64,000 nt of DNA from Microvirga guangxiensis (lineage in GTDB: Bacteria > Pseudomonadota > Alphaproteobacteria > Rhizobiales > Beijerinckiaceae): assembly GCF_900102135.1 (NCBI RefSeq), contig NZ_FMVJ01000003.1:186001-250000 (forward strand), written 5' to 3'. The translations under genes were made by a program, and so were the position numbers. Shown here one piece after another: positions 1-11,768 of the stretch. A model generated the notes under the pieces. That model ran no database searches. It was not told the DNA's origin and saw only the letters and a list, made by a program, of their open reading frames with translations. Position 1 is the first letter of the stretch. Every line of letters begins with the position of its first letter.

Positions 1-986
1 CGCCGCCGAAGGGACTTTACGTCTGGGGCTCGGTCGGTCGCGGCAAGACCATGCTCATGGACCTGTTTTTCGAGGCGCTGCCGGTCAAGCGCAAGCGCCG
101 GGTCCATTTCCATGCGTTCATGGCTGATGTGCACGAGCGCATCCACGAGTTCCGGCAGAAGCTGAAGACAGGCGAGGTGAAGGGCGACGATCCGATTGCG
201 CCGGTCGCCGAAACCTTGGCCCAAGAGGCCTGGGTGCTCTGCTTCGACGAGTTCACCGTCACCGACATCGCCGATGCGATGATCCTGGGAAGGCTGTTCA
301 CGGCCCTCTTTGCACATGGGGTCGTGGTGGTCGCCACCTCCAACGTGGAACCGCAGCATCTCTACGAGGGCGGGCTCAACCGCTCGCTCTTTCTGCCCTT
401 CATCGAGCTGCTGCAGGAGAGGATGGGCGTGCTGAAGCTCGAGTCCCGCACGGATTTCCGGCTGGAGAAGCTCGCAGGCAGCCCGGTTTTCTATGCACCC
501 GCCAACGAGCATTCCCGCGCGGCGCTCAACCATGCCTTCAAGAGCCTGACGGGCCGCGAGCAGGGCAAGCCCGTGACGCTCACCGTGAAGGGCCACCATG
601 TGGAAGTGCCACAGGCAGCAAGCGGTGTGGCGCGCTTCTCCTTCGAGGATCTTTGCTCGAAGCCGCTCGGCGCTGCCGATTATCTCACCGTTGCCGACGA
701 GTTCGAGACCGTCATCCTCGAAAATATCCCGAGAATGAGTTTCGAGCGCCGCAACGAGGCCAAGCGCTTCATCATGCTGGTCGATGCCTTCTACGACGCC
801 AAGGTGAAGCTCCTCGCTTCCGCCGAAACCGAGGTTCATGAGCTCTATCAGGCGGATTCCGGGCGCGAGGCTTTCGAGTTCGACCGCACGGTGTCCCGCC
901 TCATCGAGATGCGCTCGGAGGAATATCTCTCCTTGCCGCATGGTCGGGAGGCATCCGGCAGCTCCGAGGGACTGGCCGAGACATGA
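1..986 (+). CDS. zapE: Cell division protein ZapE / AFG1-like ATPase (5' partial)
   Basis: This is the C-terminal part (about 327 residues) of an AFG1/ZapE P-loop ATPase; the start lies left of the window. The open frame runs in from the edge (first whole codon at base 3). It carries a Walker A (GSVGRGKT, bases 30-53) and a Walker B (LCFDEF, near base 238). Next come the family's conserved TSNVEPQHLYEGGLNR stretch and a C-terminal DAFYDAKVKL block. ZapE is an ATPase linked to the division ring under stress; eukaryotic AFG1 helps turnover of inner-membrane proteins. The stop overlaps the next gene's start by 4 bases (ATGA), so the TetR gene is probably translationally coupled. zapE near mdh is a common order in this bacterial order. 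Family assignment is firm; cellular role is by homology. Confidence 0.93.
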   Translation, partial: PPKGLYVWGSVGRGKTMLMDLFFEALPVKRKRRVHFHAFMADVHERIHEFRQKLKTGEVKGDDPIAPVAETLAQEAWVLCFDEFTVTDIADAMILGRLFTALFAHGVVVVATSNVEPQHLYEGGLNRSLFLPFIELLQERMGVLKLESRTDFRLEKLAGSPVFYAPANEHSRAALNHAFKSLTGREQGKPVTLTVKGHHVEVPQAASGVARFSFEDLCSKPLGAADYLTVADEFETVILENIPRMSFERRNEAKRFIMLVDAFYDAKVKLLASAETEVHELYQADSGREAFEFDRTVSRLIEMRSEEYLSLPHGREASGSSEGLAET

Positions 987-1612
987 AGCGGGTGCGGGGC
1001 ATCCAGCGGATCGTGGACGCCGACACTCCGGCCGACAGCCGCCTGCTCGCCATCGCCGCCGATCAGCTCAAGCATTTCGGGCCCAAGCACGTGACGGTGG
1101 TCGGCATTGCCGATGCCGCCGGCATGACCCATGCCAACGTCTACCGCTACTTCGCGTCCAAGGCCGCGCTCATCGATGCGGTGGCGGGCCAGTGGTTGCG
1201 GCGGATGGAGGCGATCATCGCCGATATCGCGGATTCCCCCGATCCGGCTGACGACAAGCTGGAGCGCCTGATCCAGGCCTGGGCGCGTACGCATCGCGAG
1301 CTGCTGAAGGAGGACCGTCACCTCTTCGACGTCTATTGCTCCGCCACCGAGACTTCGAGGGCATTGGTGCGCAAGCACCGGTCCCGGATGCGGGTCCTGA
1401 TCGAGCGGGTGCTGGACGAAGGCATCGTGACCGGCAAGTTCGATCCTCGGGACAGGGAGCGGGCGCTCGCATTCATCAGCGATGCGGTCTATCGCTTCAT
1501 CAATCCCCTGACCGTGCGCCTCGATGCGGAGGTTCCGCAGGACATCCTGGACCAGCGCCTGGCGGCCATGATCCGGGTCATCCTCCGGTCTCTGGAGATC
1601 GGCACGATATAG
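983..1612 (+). CDS. TetR/AcrR-family transcriptional regulator
   Basis: A 209-residue protein with the typical TetR layout. The N-terminal helix-turn-helix at about residues 41-60 contains AGMTHANVYRYFASK, where the VYRYFxSK recognition-helix end is diagnostic. It is followed by an all-helical ligand/dimerisation domain. The start is set by a 4-base overlap with zapE. The inducer and target genes cannot be read from the sequence. A 24-base near-perfect palindrome six bases after the stop (1618-1641) is the only operator-like site nearby; a link to this regulator is speculation. Confidence 0.9.
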   Translation: MKRVRGIQRIVDADTPADSRLLAIAADQLKHFGPKHVTVVGIADAAGMTHANVYRYFASKAALIDAVAGQWLRRMEAIIADIADSPDPADDKLERLIQAWARTHRELLKEDRHLFDVYCSATETSRALVRKHRSRMRVLIERVLDEGIVTGKFDPRDRERALAFISDAVYRFINPLTVRLDAEVPQDILDQRLAAMIRVILRSLEIGTI

Positions 1613-1617
1613 GTCTG

Positions 1618-1641
1618 GTTACAATTTCGAGAAATTGTAAC
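1618..1641. repeat. AT-rich perfect inverted repeat (10-bp arms)
   Basis: Arms GTTACAATTT and AAATTGTAAC are exact reverse complements separated by CGAG. It lies just after the TetR stop and about 200 bases before mdh. It has no following T-tract, so it is not a standard intrinsic terminator. It could be an operator for a dimeric regulator or an mRNA 3' hairpin. Its low GC content stands out from the surroundings. Confidence 0.7.
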
Positions 1642-1766
1642 ATGAAATTTCCGGGCCCTATTAACGCTCTAAGTCCCTGAAGTCATACTGTTATTCTGCT
1701 ACGGTCAAGCTGAGCCAAGTCTCCCAAGGGCTCAAAGCCTTGCTGGTTAACCTTTTGCTGACTTGA

Positions 1767-2804
<1,038 letters not shown>

Positions 2805-2817
2805 ATTCAGTGACGTT

Positions 2818-2841
2818 ATGGCCGGGTTCATCCCCGGCCAT
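2818..2841. repeat. Intergenic hairpin of the ATGGCCGGG repeat type
   Basis: Arms ATGGCCGGG and CCCGGCCAT are perfect complements around a 6-base loop, in the mdh-sucC gap. The same arms occur at 9630-9652 between sucB and lpd, so this is a repeat rather than a unique terminator. No T-run follows. It may stabilise mRNA ends inside the operon. Confidence 0.75.
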
Positions 2842-2876
2842 TCATGTCTTTCAACCGCCCAAGCGGAGAGAAACGA

Positions 2877-4073
<1,197 letters not shown>

Positions 4074-4075
4074 GA

Positions 4076-4408
4076 ATGCTGAGCCTGTTTACGATAGACC
4101 ACCGCTTGATAGCCCTCGCGATGTTCGTAGGGCCGCTCTTCGTTGTACCAATTTGCAGAGTTGTTTTTGGTGCACGTTGGGCAAAGCGGATTGGATATGT
4201 CGTAGCAGGTTTGTTTGGCGCTCTGCTCGCAACTGCTATTGGCCTGCTCCTCTATGCACAGGTTGGTCCAGACGACGCTCATGGCGATCATATCGTCGCT
4301 GGTTTGCTCGTCTTGATCAGCATGTGGTCAGCCGCAGGGTTGACTGGCGCCGTGCTCGGCGGAGGCCTTATTCCGCAACCTAAAAAACCCCAGCCCGTTG
4401 GAGGCTAA
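4076..4408 (+). CDS. Small predicted membrane protein between sucC and sucD
   Basis: A 110-residue protein of unknown function. Three hydrophobic segments are visible (about residues 8-30, 38-61 and 74-97) with a short polar loop (GPDDAHGDH) and a proline/lysine-rich tail. It begins two bases after the sucC stop, and its stop is immediately followed by the sucD ATG, so it is exactly packed into the operon. Its base composition is clearly less GC-rich than sucC and sucD, with codons rare in the neighbours. That suggests later acquisition, though the tight fit argues for expression. Its tail encodes GGAGG just before sucD, so it also supplies the sucD ribosome site. I recognise no family. Confidence 0.65.
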   Translation: MLSLFTIDHRLIALAMFVGPLFVVPICRVVFGARWAKRIGYVVAGLFGALLATAIGLLLYAQVGPDDAHGDHIVAGLLVLISMWSAAGLTGAVLGGGLIPQPKKPQPVGG

Positions 4409-5296
4409 ATGTCCATCCTCATCGACAAGAACACCAAGGTCATCTGCCAGGGCTTCACCGGCAAGAACGGGACCTTCCACTCCGAGCAGGCCATTGCCTA
4501 CGGCACCAAGATGGTCGGCGGCACTTCGCCCGGCAAAGGCGGCTCCACGCACCTGAACCTGCCCGTGTTCGACACGGTGCGCGAGGCGCGCGAGGCGACC
4601 GGCGCGGACGCGTCCGTCGTCTACGTTCCGCCTCCGGGCGCGGCTGACGCCATCTGCGAGGCTATTGCAGCCGAGATTCCGCTCATCGTCTGCATCACGG
4701 AAGGCATTCCGGTGCAGGACATGGTGCGCGTGAAGCGCTCGCTGTCGGGCTCCAAGTCGCGCCTCATCGGCCCGAACTGCCCCGGCATCGTGACAGCGGG
4801 TGAATCGAAGATCGGCATCATGCCGGCCAACATCTTCCGCCCGGGCTCGGTCGGCATCGTGTCACGTTCCGGCACGCTGACCTATGAAGCCGTGTTCCAG
4901 ACCACCAACGAGGGCCTCGGCCAAACCACCGCTGTCGGCATCGGCGGCGATCCGGTGAAGGGCACCGAGTTCATCGACATGCTCGACATGTTCCTCTCCG
5001 ATCCCAAGACCGAGTCGATCATCATGATCGGCGAGATCGGCGGCTCGGCCGAGGAAGAGGCGGCCGAGTTCATCGCCCGCGAGGCCAAGAAGGGCCGCAA
5101 GAAGCCGATGGTCGGCTTCATCGCAGGCCGCACGGCACCTCCCGGACGCCGCATGGGCCATGCCGGCGCGATCATTTCCGGCGGCAAGGGCGGCGCGGAA
5201 GACAAGATCGCCGCGATGGAAGCTGCGGGCATCCGCGTCTCGCCATCCCCGGCGCGACTGGGCAAGACTCTCGTCGAGGTTCTCAAGGGTCAATAA
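4409..5296 (+). CDS. sucD: Succinyl-CoA synthetase (ADP-forming) alpha subunit
   Basis: A 295-residue CoA-binding subunit of succinyl-CoA synthetase. It has the N-terminal CoA-binding Rossmann domain ([15 protein letters not shown]), the GPNCPGI loop (residues 121-127), and the phosphorylated active-site histidine H251 in [15 protein letters not shown]. Length is standard. Its ATG abuts the stop of the inserted small membrane gene, and a GGAGG inside that gene's last codons serves as ribosome site. Partner of SucC. Confidence 0.97.
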   Translation: MSILIDKNTKVICQGFTGKNGTFHSEQAIAYGTKMVGGTSPGKGGSTHLNLPVFDTVREAREATGADASVVYVPPPGAADAICEAIAAEIPLIVCITEGIPVQDMVRVKRSLSGSKSRLIGPNCPGIVTAGESKIGIMPANIFRPGSVGIVSRSGTLTYEAVFQTTNEGLGQTTAVGIGGDPVKGTEFIDMLDMFLSDPKTESIIMIGEIGGSAEEEAAEFIAREAKKGRKKPMVGFIAGRTAPPGRRMGHAGAIISGGKGGAEDKIAAMEAAGIRVSPSPARLGKTLVEVLKGQ

Positions 5297-5302
5297 CGAA
5301 CA

Positions 5303-5326
5303 GGCCGCCCCTTCATCGGGGCGGCC
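5303..5326. terminator. Strong GC hairpin in the sucD-sucA gap (possible attenuator)
   Basis: Perfect 9-bp arms GGCCGCCCC and GGGGCGGCC enclose a 6-base loop; CCTTTTTGATTTG follows a few bases later. The hairpin is strong, but the T-run is displaced by about seven bases. Partial termination or mRNA processing between the sucCD and sucAB parts is more likely than a full stop. Confidence 0.55.
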
Positions 5327-5353
5327 AATCACCTTTTTGATTTGTAGGTTGCC

Positions 5354-8314
5354 ATGGCACGCCAAGACGCCAACGAAAACTTCCTGAACACCGCTTTCCT
5401 CTATGGGGCCAATGCGTCCTATATCGAGGAGCTTCAGGCCCGCTATGAGAAGGACCCGTCCTCGGTCGATGCCGAGTGGCAGGCGTTCTTCGGCGCTTTG
5501 AAGGACGACAAGCAGGCTGTCGAGAAGGCGGCCAATGGTCCCTCCTGGGAAAAGCCGAACTGGCCGATCCATGCCAACGGCGAGCTGATCTCCGCACTCG
5601 ACGGCAACTGGGCACAGGTCGAGAAGGCCGTCGGCGACAAGATCAAGGCGAAGACCGAAGGCAAGGGCGCTCAGATCAGCCAAGCCGACGTGCAGCAGGC
5701 GACCCGCGACTCCGTGCGCGCGATCATGCTGATCCGCGCCTATCGCGTGCGCGGCCATCTTCACGCGAAGCTCGATCCGCTCAACATCAATCCGCGCCCG
5801 AGCGATGAGGAGCTGCATCCCTCCCATTACGGCTTCACGGAAGCCGACTGGGACCGCAAGATCTTCCTCGACAACGTGCTCGGCCTCGAATTCGGCACGA
5901 TCCGCGAGATCGTCGCCATTCTCGAGCGCACCTATTGCCAGACGCTGGGCGTCGAGTTCATGCACATCTCCGATCCGGTCGAGAAGGCCTGGATCCAGGA
6001 GCGCATCGAAGGTCCCGACAAGGAAATCACCTTCACCAACGAAGGCAAGCGCGCCATCCTCAACAAGCTCGTGGAAGCCGAAGGCTTCGAGAAGTTTCTG
6101 GATGTCCGCTACACCGGCACGAAGCGCTTCGGACTCGATGGCGGCGAGTCGCTGATTCCGGCGCTCGAGCAGATCATCAAGCGTGGCGGCAATCTCGGCG
6201 TGAAGGAAATCGTTTTCGGCATGGCCCATCGCGGCCGCCTCAACGTTCTGACCCAGGTGATGGGCAAGCCGCACCGCGCGCTGTTCCACGAGTTCAAGGG
6301 CGGCTCGTTCGCGCCCGACGACGTGGAAGGCTCGGGCGACGTGAAGTATCACCTCGGCGCTTCTTCCGACCGCAACTTCGACGGCAACAACGTCCACTTG
6401 TCGCTCACCGCCAACCCGTCTCACCTGGAGATCGTCGATCCCGTGGTGCTCGGCAAGGTTCGCGCGAAGCAGGACCAGCACGGCTGCACACCGGACAATC
6501 GCGGCGCGGTGATGCCGCTCCTCATTCACGGCGACGCGGCCTTCGCGGGCCAGGGCGTGGTGGCGGAGTGCCTCGGACTTTCGGGTCTGCGCGGTCACCG
6601 CACAGGCGGCTCGATCCACTTCATCATCAACAACCAGATCGGCTTCACCACCGATCCGCGCTTCTCGCGCTCCTCGCCGTATCCGTCCGATGTGGCGAAG
6701 ATGGTGGAAGCACCGATCTTCCACGTGAACGGCGATGATCCGGAGGCCGTGGTGTTCGCGGCGAAGGTCGCTACCGAGTACCGTCAGCGCTTCCAGAAGC
6801 CTGTCGTCATCGACATGTTCTGCTACCGCCGCTTCGGCCACAACGAAGGCGACGAGCCGTCGTTCACCCAGCCGCTGATGTACCGCAAGATTCGGCAGCA
6901 TCCTTCGATCACGGAGATCTATTCCAAGAAGCTGTTGTCCGAAGGCATCGTCACCGAGGCCGAGCTCGAGGAGATGAAGAACTCCTGGCGCTCGAAGCTC
7001 GATGCCGAATTCGACATCGCTGCCAATTACAAGCCCAACAAGGCCGATTGGCTCGATGGCCGCTGGTCGGGCCTCAAGGCCGTGCGCGAGGATCAGGACG
7101 ATCCGCGCCGTGGCCAGACGGGCGTGTCCGTCGAGACGCTCAAGCGCATCGGCGACGCCCTGACGAGCGTGCCGGAGGGCTTCCACGTCCACCGCACGAT
7201 CCAGCGCTTCCTCGATAACCGCAAGAAGATGATGGAAACCGGCGAAGGCTTCGACTGGGCCATGGCCGAGGCGCTCGCCTTCGGCTCGCTCCTGCTCGAA
7301 GGCCATCGCGTGCGCCTCTCCGGTCAGGATTGCGAGCGCGGCACCTTCTCGCAGCGCCACTCGGTCCTCACCGACCAGGAGAACGAGGAGCGTTACACGA
7401 ACCTCAACCACATCTCCGAGGATCAGGCCCGCTACGAGGTCATCAACTCGATGCTCTCGGAAGAGGCGGTGCTCGGTTTCGAATACGGCTACACGCTCTC
7501 GGAGCCCAATGCGCTGACCCTGTGGGAAGCCCAGTTCGGCGACTTCGCCAACGGCGCCCAGGTGGTGTTCGACCAGTTCATCTCGTCGGGCGAGCGCAAG
7601 TGGCTGCGCATGTCGGGTCTCGTCTGCCTGCTGCCGCACGGCTACGAAGGTCAGGGTCCCGAGCACTCCTCCGCACGCCTGGAGCGCTTCCTCCAGATGT
7701 GCGCCGAGGACAACATGCAGGTGGGCTACTGCTCGACGCCGGCGAACTACTTCCACATCCTGCGCCGTCAGCTGAAGCGCGACTTCCGCAAGCCGCTGAT
7801 CCTGATGACGCCGAAGTCTCTGCTGCGTCACAAGCGCTGCACCTCCACGCTCGCGGACATCTCGGAAGGCACGCACTTCCACCGCGTGCTGCAGGACGAT
7901 GCGCAACGTGGGGCCGAGGGCTTCAAGCTGGTGAAGGACGATAAGATCCGGCGCGTCGTGATCTGCACGGGCAAGGTCTATTACGACCTGCTCGAAGAGC
8001 GCGAGAAGCGGGGCATCGACGACGTCTATCTGCTGCGCGTGGAACAGCTCTACCCGTTCCCGGCGAAGTCACTGGCCGCAGAGATTGCCCGCTTCAAGAA
8101 GGCCGACGTGGTGTGGTGTCAGGAAGAGCCCAAGAACATGGGCTCCTGGACCTTCGTCGAGCCCTATCTCGAATGGGTGCTCAAGACGGCAGGCTCGAAG
8201 TCGGATCGTCCGCGCTACGTGGGCCGCCCCGCTTCCGCCGCCACCGCCACGGGCCTCATGTCGAAGCACACGGCCCAATTGCAGGCATTCCTCGACGAGG
8301 CTTTCGCGGCCTAA
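5354..8314 (+). CDS. sucA: 2-oxoglutarate dehydrogenase E1 component
   Basis: A 986-residue thiamine-diphosphate decarboxylase, the E1 component of the 2-oxoglutarate dehydrogenase complex. The N-terminal segment (NTAFLYGANASYIEELQARYEKDPSSV) is the E2-binding region typical of OdhA. It also has FGMAHRGRLNVL, the ThDP/Mg motif beginning GDAAFAGQGV with INNQIGFTT, and the C-terminal transketolase-like pyrimidine domain (LLPHGYEGQGPEHSSAR). Length is typical. It is followed by sucB and lpd, giving a complete complex. Confidence 0.97.
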   Translation: MARQDANENFLNTAFLYGANASYIEELQARYEKDPSSVDAEWQAFFGALKDDKQAVEKAANGPSWEKPNWPIHANGELISALDGNWAQVEKAVGDKIKAKTEGKGAQISQADVQQATRDSVRAIMLIRAYRVRGHLHAKLDPLNINPRPSDEELHPSHYGFTEADWDRKIFLDNVLGLEFGTIREIVAILERTYCQTLGVEFMHISDPVEKAWIQERIEGPDKEITFTNEGKRAILNKLVEAEGFEKFLDVRYTGTKRFGLDGGESLIPALEQIIKRGGNLGVKEIVFGMAHRGRLNVLTQVMGKPHRALFHEFKGGSFAPDDVEGSGDVKYHLGASSDRNFDGNNVHLSLTANPSHLEIVDPVVLGKVRAKQDQHGCTPDNRGAVMPLLIHGDAAFAGQGVVAECLGLSGLRGHRTGGSIHFIINNQIGFTTDPRFSRSSPYPSDVAKMVEAPIFHVNGDDPEAVVFAAKVATEYRQRFQKPVVIDMFCYRRFGHNEGDEPSFTQPLMYRKIRQHPSITEIYSKKLLSEGIVTEAELEEMKNSWRSKLDAEFDIAANYKPNKADWLDGRWSGLKAVREDQDDPRRGQTGVSVETLKRIGDALTSVPEGFHVHRTIQRFLDNRKKMMETGEGFDWAMAEALAFGSLLLEGHRVRLSGQDCERGTFSQRHSVLTDQENEERYTNLNHISEDQARYEVINSMLSEEAVLGFEYGYTLSEPNALTLWEAQFGDFANGAQVVFDQFISSGERKWLRMSGLVCLLPHGYEGQGPEHSSARLERFLQMCAEDNMQVGYCSTPANYFHILRRQLKRDFRKPLILMTPKSLLRHKRCTSTLADISEGTHFHRVLQDDAQRGAEGFKLVKDDKIRRVVICTGKVYYDLLEEREKRGIDDVYLLRVEQLYPFPAKSLAAEIARFKKADVVWCQEEPKNMGSWTFVEPYLEWVLKTAGSKSDRPRYVGRPASAATATGLMSKHTAQLQAFLDEAFAA

Positions 8315-8377
8315 AAACCGCGAAGGCTCTCATCCTTTCCTTAGGGCTTAACGAAGCTCCGAAGAGACTGAACGATC

Positions 8378-9607
8378 ATGGCAACCGAAATCCGCGTACC
8401 CACTCTTGGCGAATCCGTTTCAGAGGCCACCATCGGCCGCTGGTTCAAGAAGCCCGGCGATCCCGTAAAGGCCGACGAGCCTGTGCTCGAGCTCGAGACC
8501 GACAAGGTCACTCTCGAAGTCAACGCGCCCGCAAGCGGCACGCTGGGTGACATCATCGCCAAGGATGGCGAGACGGTCGCTCCCGGCGCCGTGCTGGGCT
8601 CCATCGTCGAGGGCGGCGCGGCCGCCGCTCCTGCCGCTGCCGCCAAGGCCGAGGCGCCGAAGGCTGCTCCGGCTCCCGCCGCGGCCCCTGCTCCCGCACC
8701 GGCTGCTGCAGGCGCTGCCAAGGATCACGGTCCGGCTGTCGGCCGTCTTGCCGCCGAGAGCGGCGTGAATCCGGCCAATGTCGGCGGTACCGGCAAGGAT
8801 GGCCGCGTGACGAAGGGCGACATGCTTGCTGCCATCGCCACCGGCGCTTCGGCTCCCGCGGCCTCCGCTCCCGTCGCTGCGCGCGCCCCGTCCGCTCCGG
8901 TCGATGCCGAGCGCGAAGAGCGCGTGAAGATGACGAAGCTGCGCCAGACCATCGCGCGCCGCCTGAAGGACGCCCAGAACACCGCCGCCATGCTCACCAC
9001 GTTCAACGACGTGGACATGAGCGCCGTGATGAACCTGCGCAGCCAATACAAGGACGTGTTCGAGAAGAAGCACGGCACCAAGCTCGGCTTCATGGGCTTC
9101 TTCACCAAGGCTGTGATCCAGGCGCTGAAGGACGTGCCTGCGGTGAACGCCGAGATCGACGGGCAGGATCTCGTCTACAAGAACTATTACCACATCGGCA
9201 TCGCCGTCGGCACCGAGAAGGGCCTCGTGGTTCCGGTGGTGCGCGACGCCGATCAGCTTTCGGTCGCCGGCATCGAGAAGACCATCGCCGATTTCGGCAA
9301 GCGCGCCCGTGACGGCAAGCTCTCCATCGACGAGATGCAGGGCGGCACCTTCACCATCACCAATGGCGGCATCTACGGCTCGCTCATGTCGACGCCGATC
9401 CTCAACGCGCCGCAATCGGGCATTCTCGGCATGCACCGCATCGAGGAGCGTCCGGTGGTTCGCAACGGCCAAGTCGTCGTGCGCCCGATGATGTATCTCG
9501 CGCTCTCCTACGATCACCGCATCGTCGACGGCAAGGAAGCCGTGACCTTCCTCGTGCGCGTCAAGGACGCCCTGGAAGATCCGGCTCGCCTCGTTCTGGA
9601 CCTGTAA
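8378..9607 (+). CDS. sucB: Dihydrolipoyllysine-residue succinyltransferase (E2 of 2-oxoglutarate dehydrogenase)
   Basis: A 409-residue E2 core protein with three domains. One lipoyl domain has its lipoylated lysine at K43 (ETDKVTLEV). After an Ala/Pro-rich linker (residues ~80-118) comes the peripheral subunit-binding domain ([14 protein letters not shown], about 122-155). The C-terminal acyltransferase domain has catalytic H380 and D384 in [13 protein letters not shown] single lipoyl domain is normal for SucB, unlike many PDH E2s. It links E1 (sucA upstream) and E3 (lpd downstream). Confidence 0.97.
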   Translation: MATEIRVPTLGESVSEATIGRWFKKPGDPVKADEPVLELETDKVTLEVNAPASGTLGDIIAKDGETVAPGAVLGSIVEGGAAAAPAAAAKAEAPKAAPAPAAAPAPAPAAAGAAKDHGPAVGRLAAESGVNPANVGGTGKDGRVTKGDMLAAIATGASAPAASAPVAARAPSAPVDAEREERVKMTKLRQTIARRLKDAQNTAAMLTTFNDVDMSAVMNLRSQYKDVFEKKHGTKLGFMGFFTKAVIQALKDVPAVNAEIDGQDLVYKNYYHIGIAVGTEKGLVVPVVRDADQLSVAGIEKTIADFGKRARDGKLSIDEMQGGTFTITNGGIYGSLMSTPILNAPQSGILGMHRIEERPVVRNGQVVVRPMMYLALSYDHRIVDGKEAVTFLVRVKDALEDPARLVLDL

Positions 9608-9625
9608 GAAGCATTATCAAATCAG

Positions 9626-9710
9626 CGTCATGGCCGGGCCTGTCCCGGCCATCCACGACTTCAAACCTTCAGCAAGGACGTGGATGCCCGGACTTGATCC
9701 GGGCGTGACG
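9626..9710. repeat. Intergenic mosaic palindromic repeat (sucB-lpd gap)
   Basis: An 85-base element begins CGTCATGGCCGGG and ends with its imperfect mirror GATCCGGGCGTGACG. The inner 9630-9652 hairpin has arms ATGGCCGGG and CCCGGCCAT. The half-sites TCCACGAC and GACGTGGATG pair across the middle. One half matches the repeat at 2818-2841. From memory, such elements recur in intergenic DNA of Hyphomicrobiales; copy number in this genome is unknown. Confidence 0.75.
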
Positions 9711-9727
9711 TTAAGTGGAGACAAAAG

Positions 9728-11128
9728 ATGTCCTACGATCTCATCGTCATCGGCACCGGCCCCGGCGGCTATGTGGCTGCCATCCGCGCCGCGCAGCTCG
9801 GCCTGAAGACCGCTGTCGTCGAAAAGCGCAAGACCCATGGCGGCACCTGCCTCAACGTGGGCTGCATTCCCTCGAAGGCGCTGCTCCATGCCTCGCACAT
9901 GTTCGAGGATGCGCGCGATCACTTCGCCGATCTCGGCATCGGCGTTTCCTCGCCATCGCTCGACCTCGCCAAGATGCAGGCCTTCAAGCAGGAAGGCGTC
10001 GACGGCAACACCAAGGGCGTCGAGTTCCTGCTGAAGAAGAACAAGATCGATGCCTTCATCGGCACCGGCCGCATCGCCGCGGTCGGCCAAGTCGAAGTGA
10101 CGGCTGAGGACGGCTCCAACCAGATGCTGGAGACGAAGAACATCCTGATCGCCACCGGCTCGGACGTCACGCGCCTTCCTGGCATCGAGATCGACGAGAA
10201 GGTGATCGTTTCCTCCACCGGCGCACTCGAACTCGAGAGCGTGCCGAAGCGCCTCGTGGTGATCGGCGCTGGCGTGATCGGCCTGGAGCTCGGCTCCGTG
10301 TGGCGCCGCCTCGGTGCGGAAGTCACGGTCGTCGAGTATCTCGACCGTATCCTGCCCGGCATGGACGGCGAGGTCGCAAAGAACTTCCAGCGCATCCTCG
10401 GCAAGCAGGGCTTCCAGTTCAAGCTCGGCGCGAAGGTCACGGGCGTGCAGAAGACCGGCAACGGCGCGACGCTCACCTATGAGCCCGCCGCAGGCGGTGC
10501 CTCTGAGATCATCGAAGCTGACGTCGTGCTCGTGGCCGTGGGCCGCGTGCCCTATACGCAGGGTCTCGGCCTCGACCATGTGGGCGTTCAGCTCGACAAT
10601 CGCGGGCGCGTCCAGACCGATGCACATTTCGCCACCAACATCACCGGCATCTATGCCATCGGCGATGTGATCGCGGGCCCCATGCTCGCGCACAAGGCCG
10701 AGGACGAGGGCGTTGCGGTTGCCGAGATCCTCGCCGGCAAGGCGGGCCATGTGAACTACGACGTGATCCCGAGTGTGGTCTACACGTTCCCGGAGGTCTC
10801 TTCCGTCGGCAAGACGGAAGAGGAGCTTAAGAACGCAGGCGTTGCCTACAATGTCGGCAAGTTCCCCTTTACGGCGAACGGCCGCGCGAAGGTGAACCGC
10901 ACCACGGACGGCTTCGTGAAGATCCTGGCGGATGCCTCCACCGACAAGGTGCTCGGCGTGCACATCATCGGTCCGGAAGCAGGCAACCTCATTCACGAGG
11001 CGGCCATCGCCATGGAATTCGGCGCGTCGAGCGAAGACATCGCCCGGACCTGCCACGCCCACCCGACCCTCGCGGAAGCTGTGAAGGAAGCTGCACTCGC
11101 AGTGGAGAAGCGCGCCATCCATATGTAA
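9728..11128 (+). CDS. lpd: Dihydrolipoyl dehydrogenase (E3)
   Basis: A 466-residue flavoprotein that reoxidises dihydrolipoyl groups with NAD+. It has the FAD-binding [10 protein letters not shown] (residues 9-18), the redox-active pair C41 and C46 in [13 protein letters not shown], the NAD-binding [17 protein letters not shown], and the C-terminal dyad H445/E450 in HAHPTLAEA. Length is normal. Its position as last gene of the TCA block suggests it serves the 2-oxoglutarate dehydrogenase, though E3 can be shared with pyruvate dehydrogenase. Confidence 0.97.
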   Translation: MSYDLIVIGTGPGGYVAAIRAAQLGLKTAVVEKRKTHGGTCLNVGCIPSKALLHASHMFEDARDHFADLGIGVSSPSLDLAKMQAFKQEGVDGNTKGVEFLLKKNKIDAFIGTGRIAAVGQVEVTAEDGSNQMLETKNILIATGSDVTRLPGIEIDEKVIVSSTGALELESVPKRLVVIGAGVIGLELGSVWRRLGAEVTVVEYLDRILPGMDGEVAKNFQRILGKQGFQFKLGAKVTGVQKTGNGATLTYEPAAGGASEIIEADVVLVAVGRVPYTQGLGLDHVGVQLDNRGRVQTDAHFATNITGIYAIGDVIAGPMLAHKAEDEGVAVAEILAGKAGHVNYDVIPSVVYTFPEVSSVGKTEEELKNAGVAYNVGKFPFTANGRAKVNRTTDGFVKILADASTDKVLGVHIIGPEAGNLIHEAAIAMEFGASSEDIARTCHAHPTLAEAVKEAALAVEKRAIHM

Positions 11129-11137
11129 TATGGATTC

Positions 11138-11764
11138 ATGGCAAAACTTCACTTCATCCATTCCGTAATGAATGCAGGCAAGACCACCCATCTCCTGCAG
11201 GTTCGTTACAACTACATCGAGAACGGCGGAAACGTTCTGCTGTTCACGAGTCTGGTCGACGACCGTTTCGGCGTCGGCAAGGTGAAGTCCCGCATCGGCC
11301 TCGAGGCCGATGCGATCCCCCTGCGGAAAGACGACGACATCGCAGCCTATGTGACGGCGGAGCATGCTCGGAAGAAGGTGACGGTCGTTCTGATCGACGA
11401 GGTCCAGTTCATGACCGCCGATCAGGTCCGCCAGTTGGCCTGGATCGTTGACGAGCTGAAGATTCCCGTCATGGCCTATGGCCTCAAGAACAACGTCTAT
11501 GGCACGCTGTTCAGTGACGCGATCGCGACGATCATGGCGCTGGCCGAGGATTTTCAGGAGATCAAGCAGCTCTGTCATTGCGGCCGCAAGGCCACCATGA
11601 TCCTGAAATTCGACCCCAACGGCGAACCGGTGCGCTCAGGCCCGGTGATCGAGATCGGCGGCGAGAGCCGCTACGTTTCCGTCTGTCGTCCGCATTGGAC
11701 GAAGGGCGATATCGGTCCCGCCGCGCGGCAATTGCTGGCAGAAGCCGTGGTCGCGGCGGAGTAA
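11138..11764 (+). CDS. tdk: Thymidine kinase
   Basis: A 208-residue type II thymidine kinase (TK1 family) that phosphorylates thymidine to dTMP in the salvage pathway. It shows the P-loop MNAGKTTHLL (residues 11-20), Walker B LIDEVQF, the lasso-region zinc ligands CHCGRK and CRPHW, and the thymidine-binding region near GGESRYVSVC. The start lies nine bases after the lpd stop, so it may be read from the TCA operon. Its stop faces the xerC stop only four bases away with no terminator between. Confidence 0.95.
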   Translation: MAKLHFIHSVMNAGKTTHLLQVRYNYIENGGNVLLFTSLVDDRFGVGKVKSRIGLEADAIPLRKDDDIAAYVTAEHARKKVTVVLIDEVQFMTADQVRQLAWIVDELKIPVMAYGLKNNVYGTLFSDAIATIMALAEDFQEIKQLCHCGRKATMILKFDPNGEPVRSGPVIEIGGESRYVSVCRPHWTKGDIGPAARQLLAEAVVAAE

Positions 11765-11768
11765 TCCC

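Noticed and set aside
4862..7906. Very long minus-strand open frame antisense to sucD and sucA
   Set aside because: High GC content with biased third positions produces long antisense frames. Its translation is low-complexity (Arg/Leu/Ala/Glu-rich) with no domain, while the plus strand encodes sucA in full.
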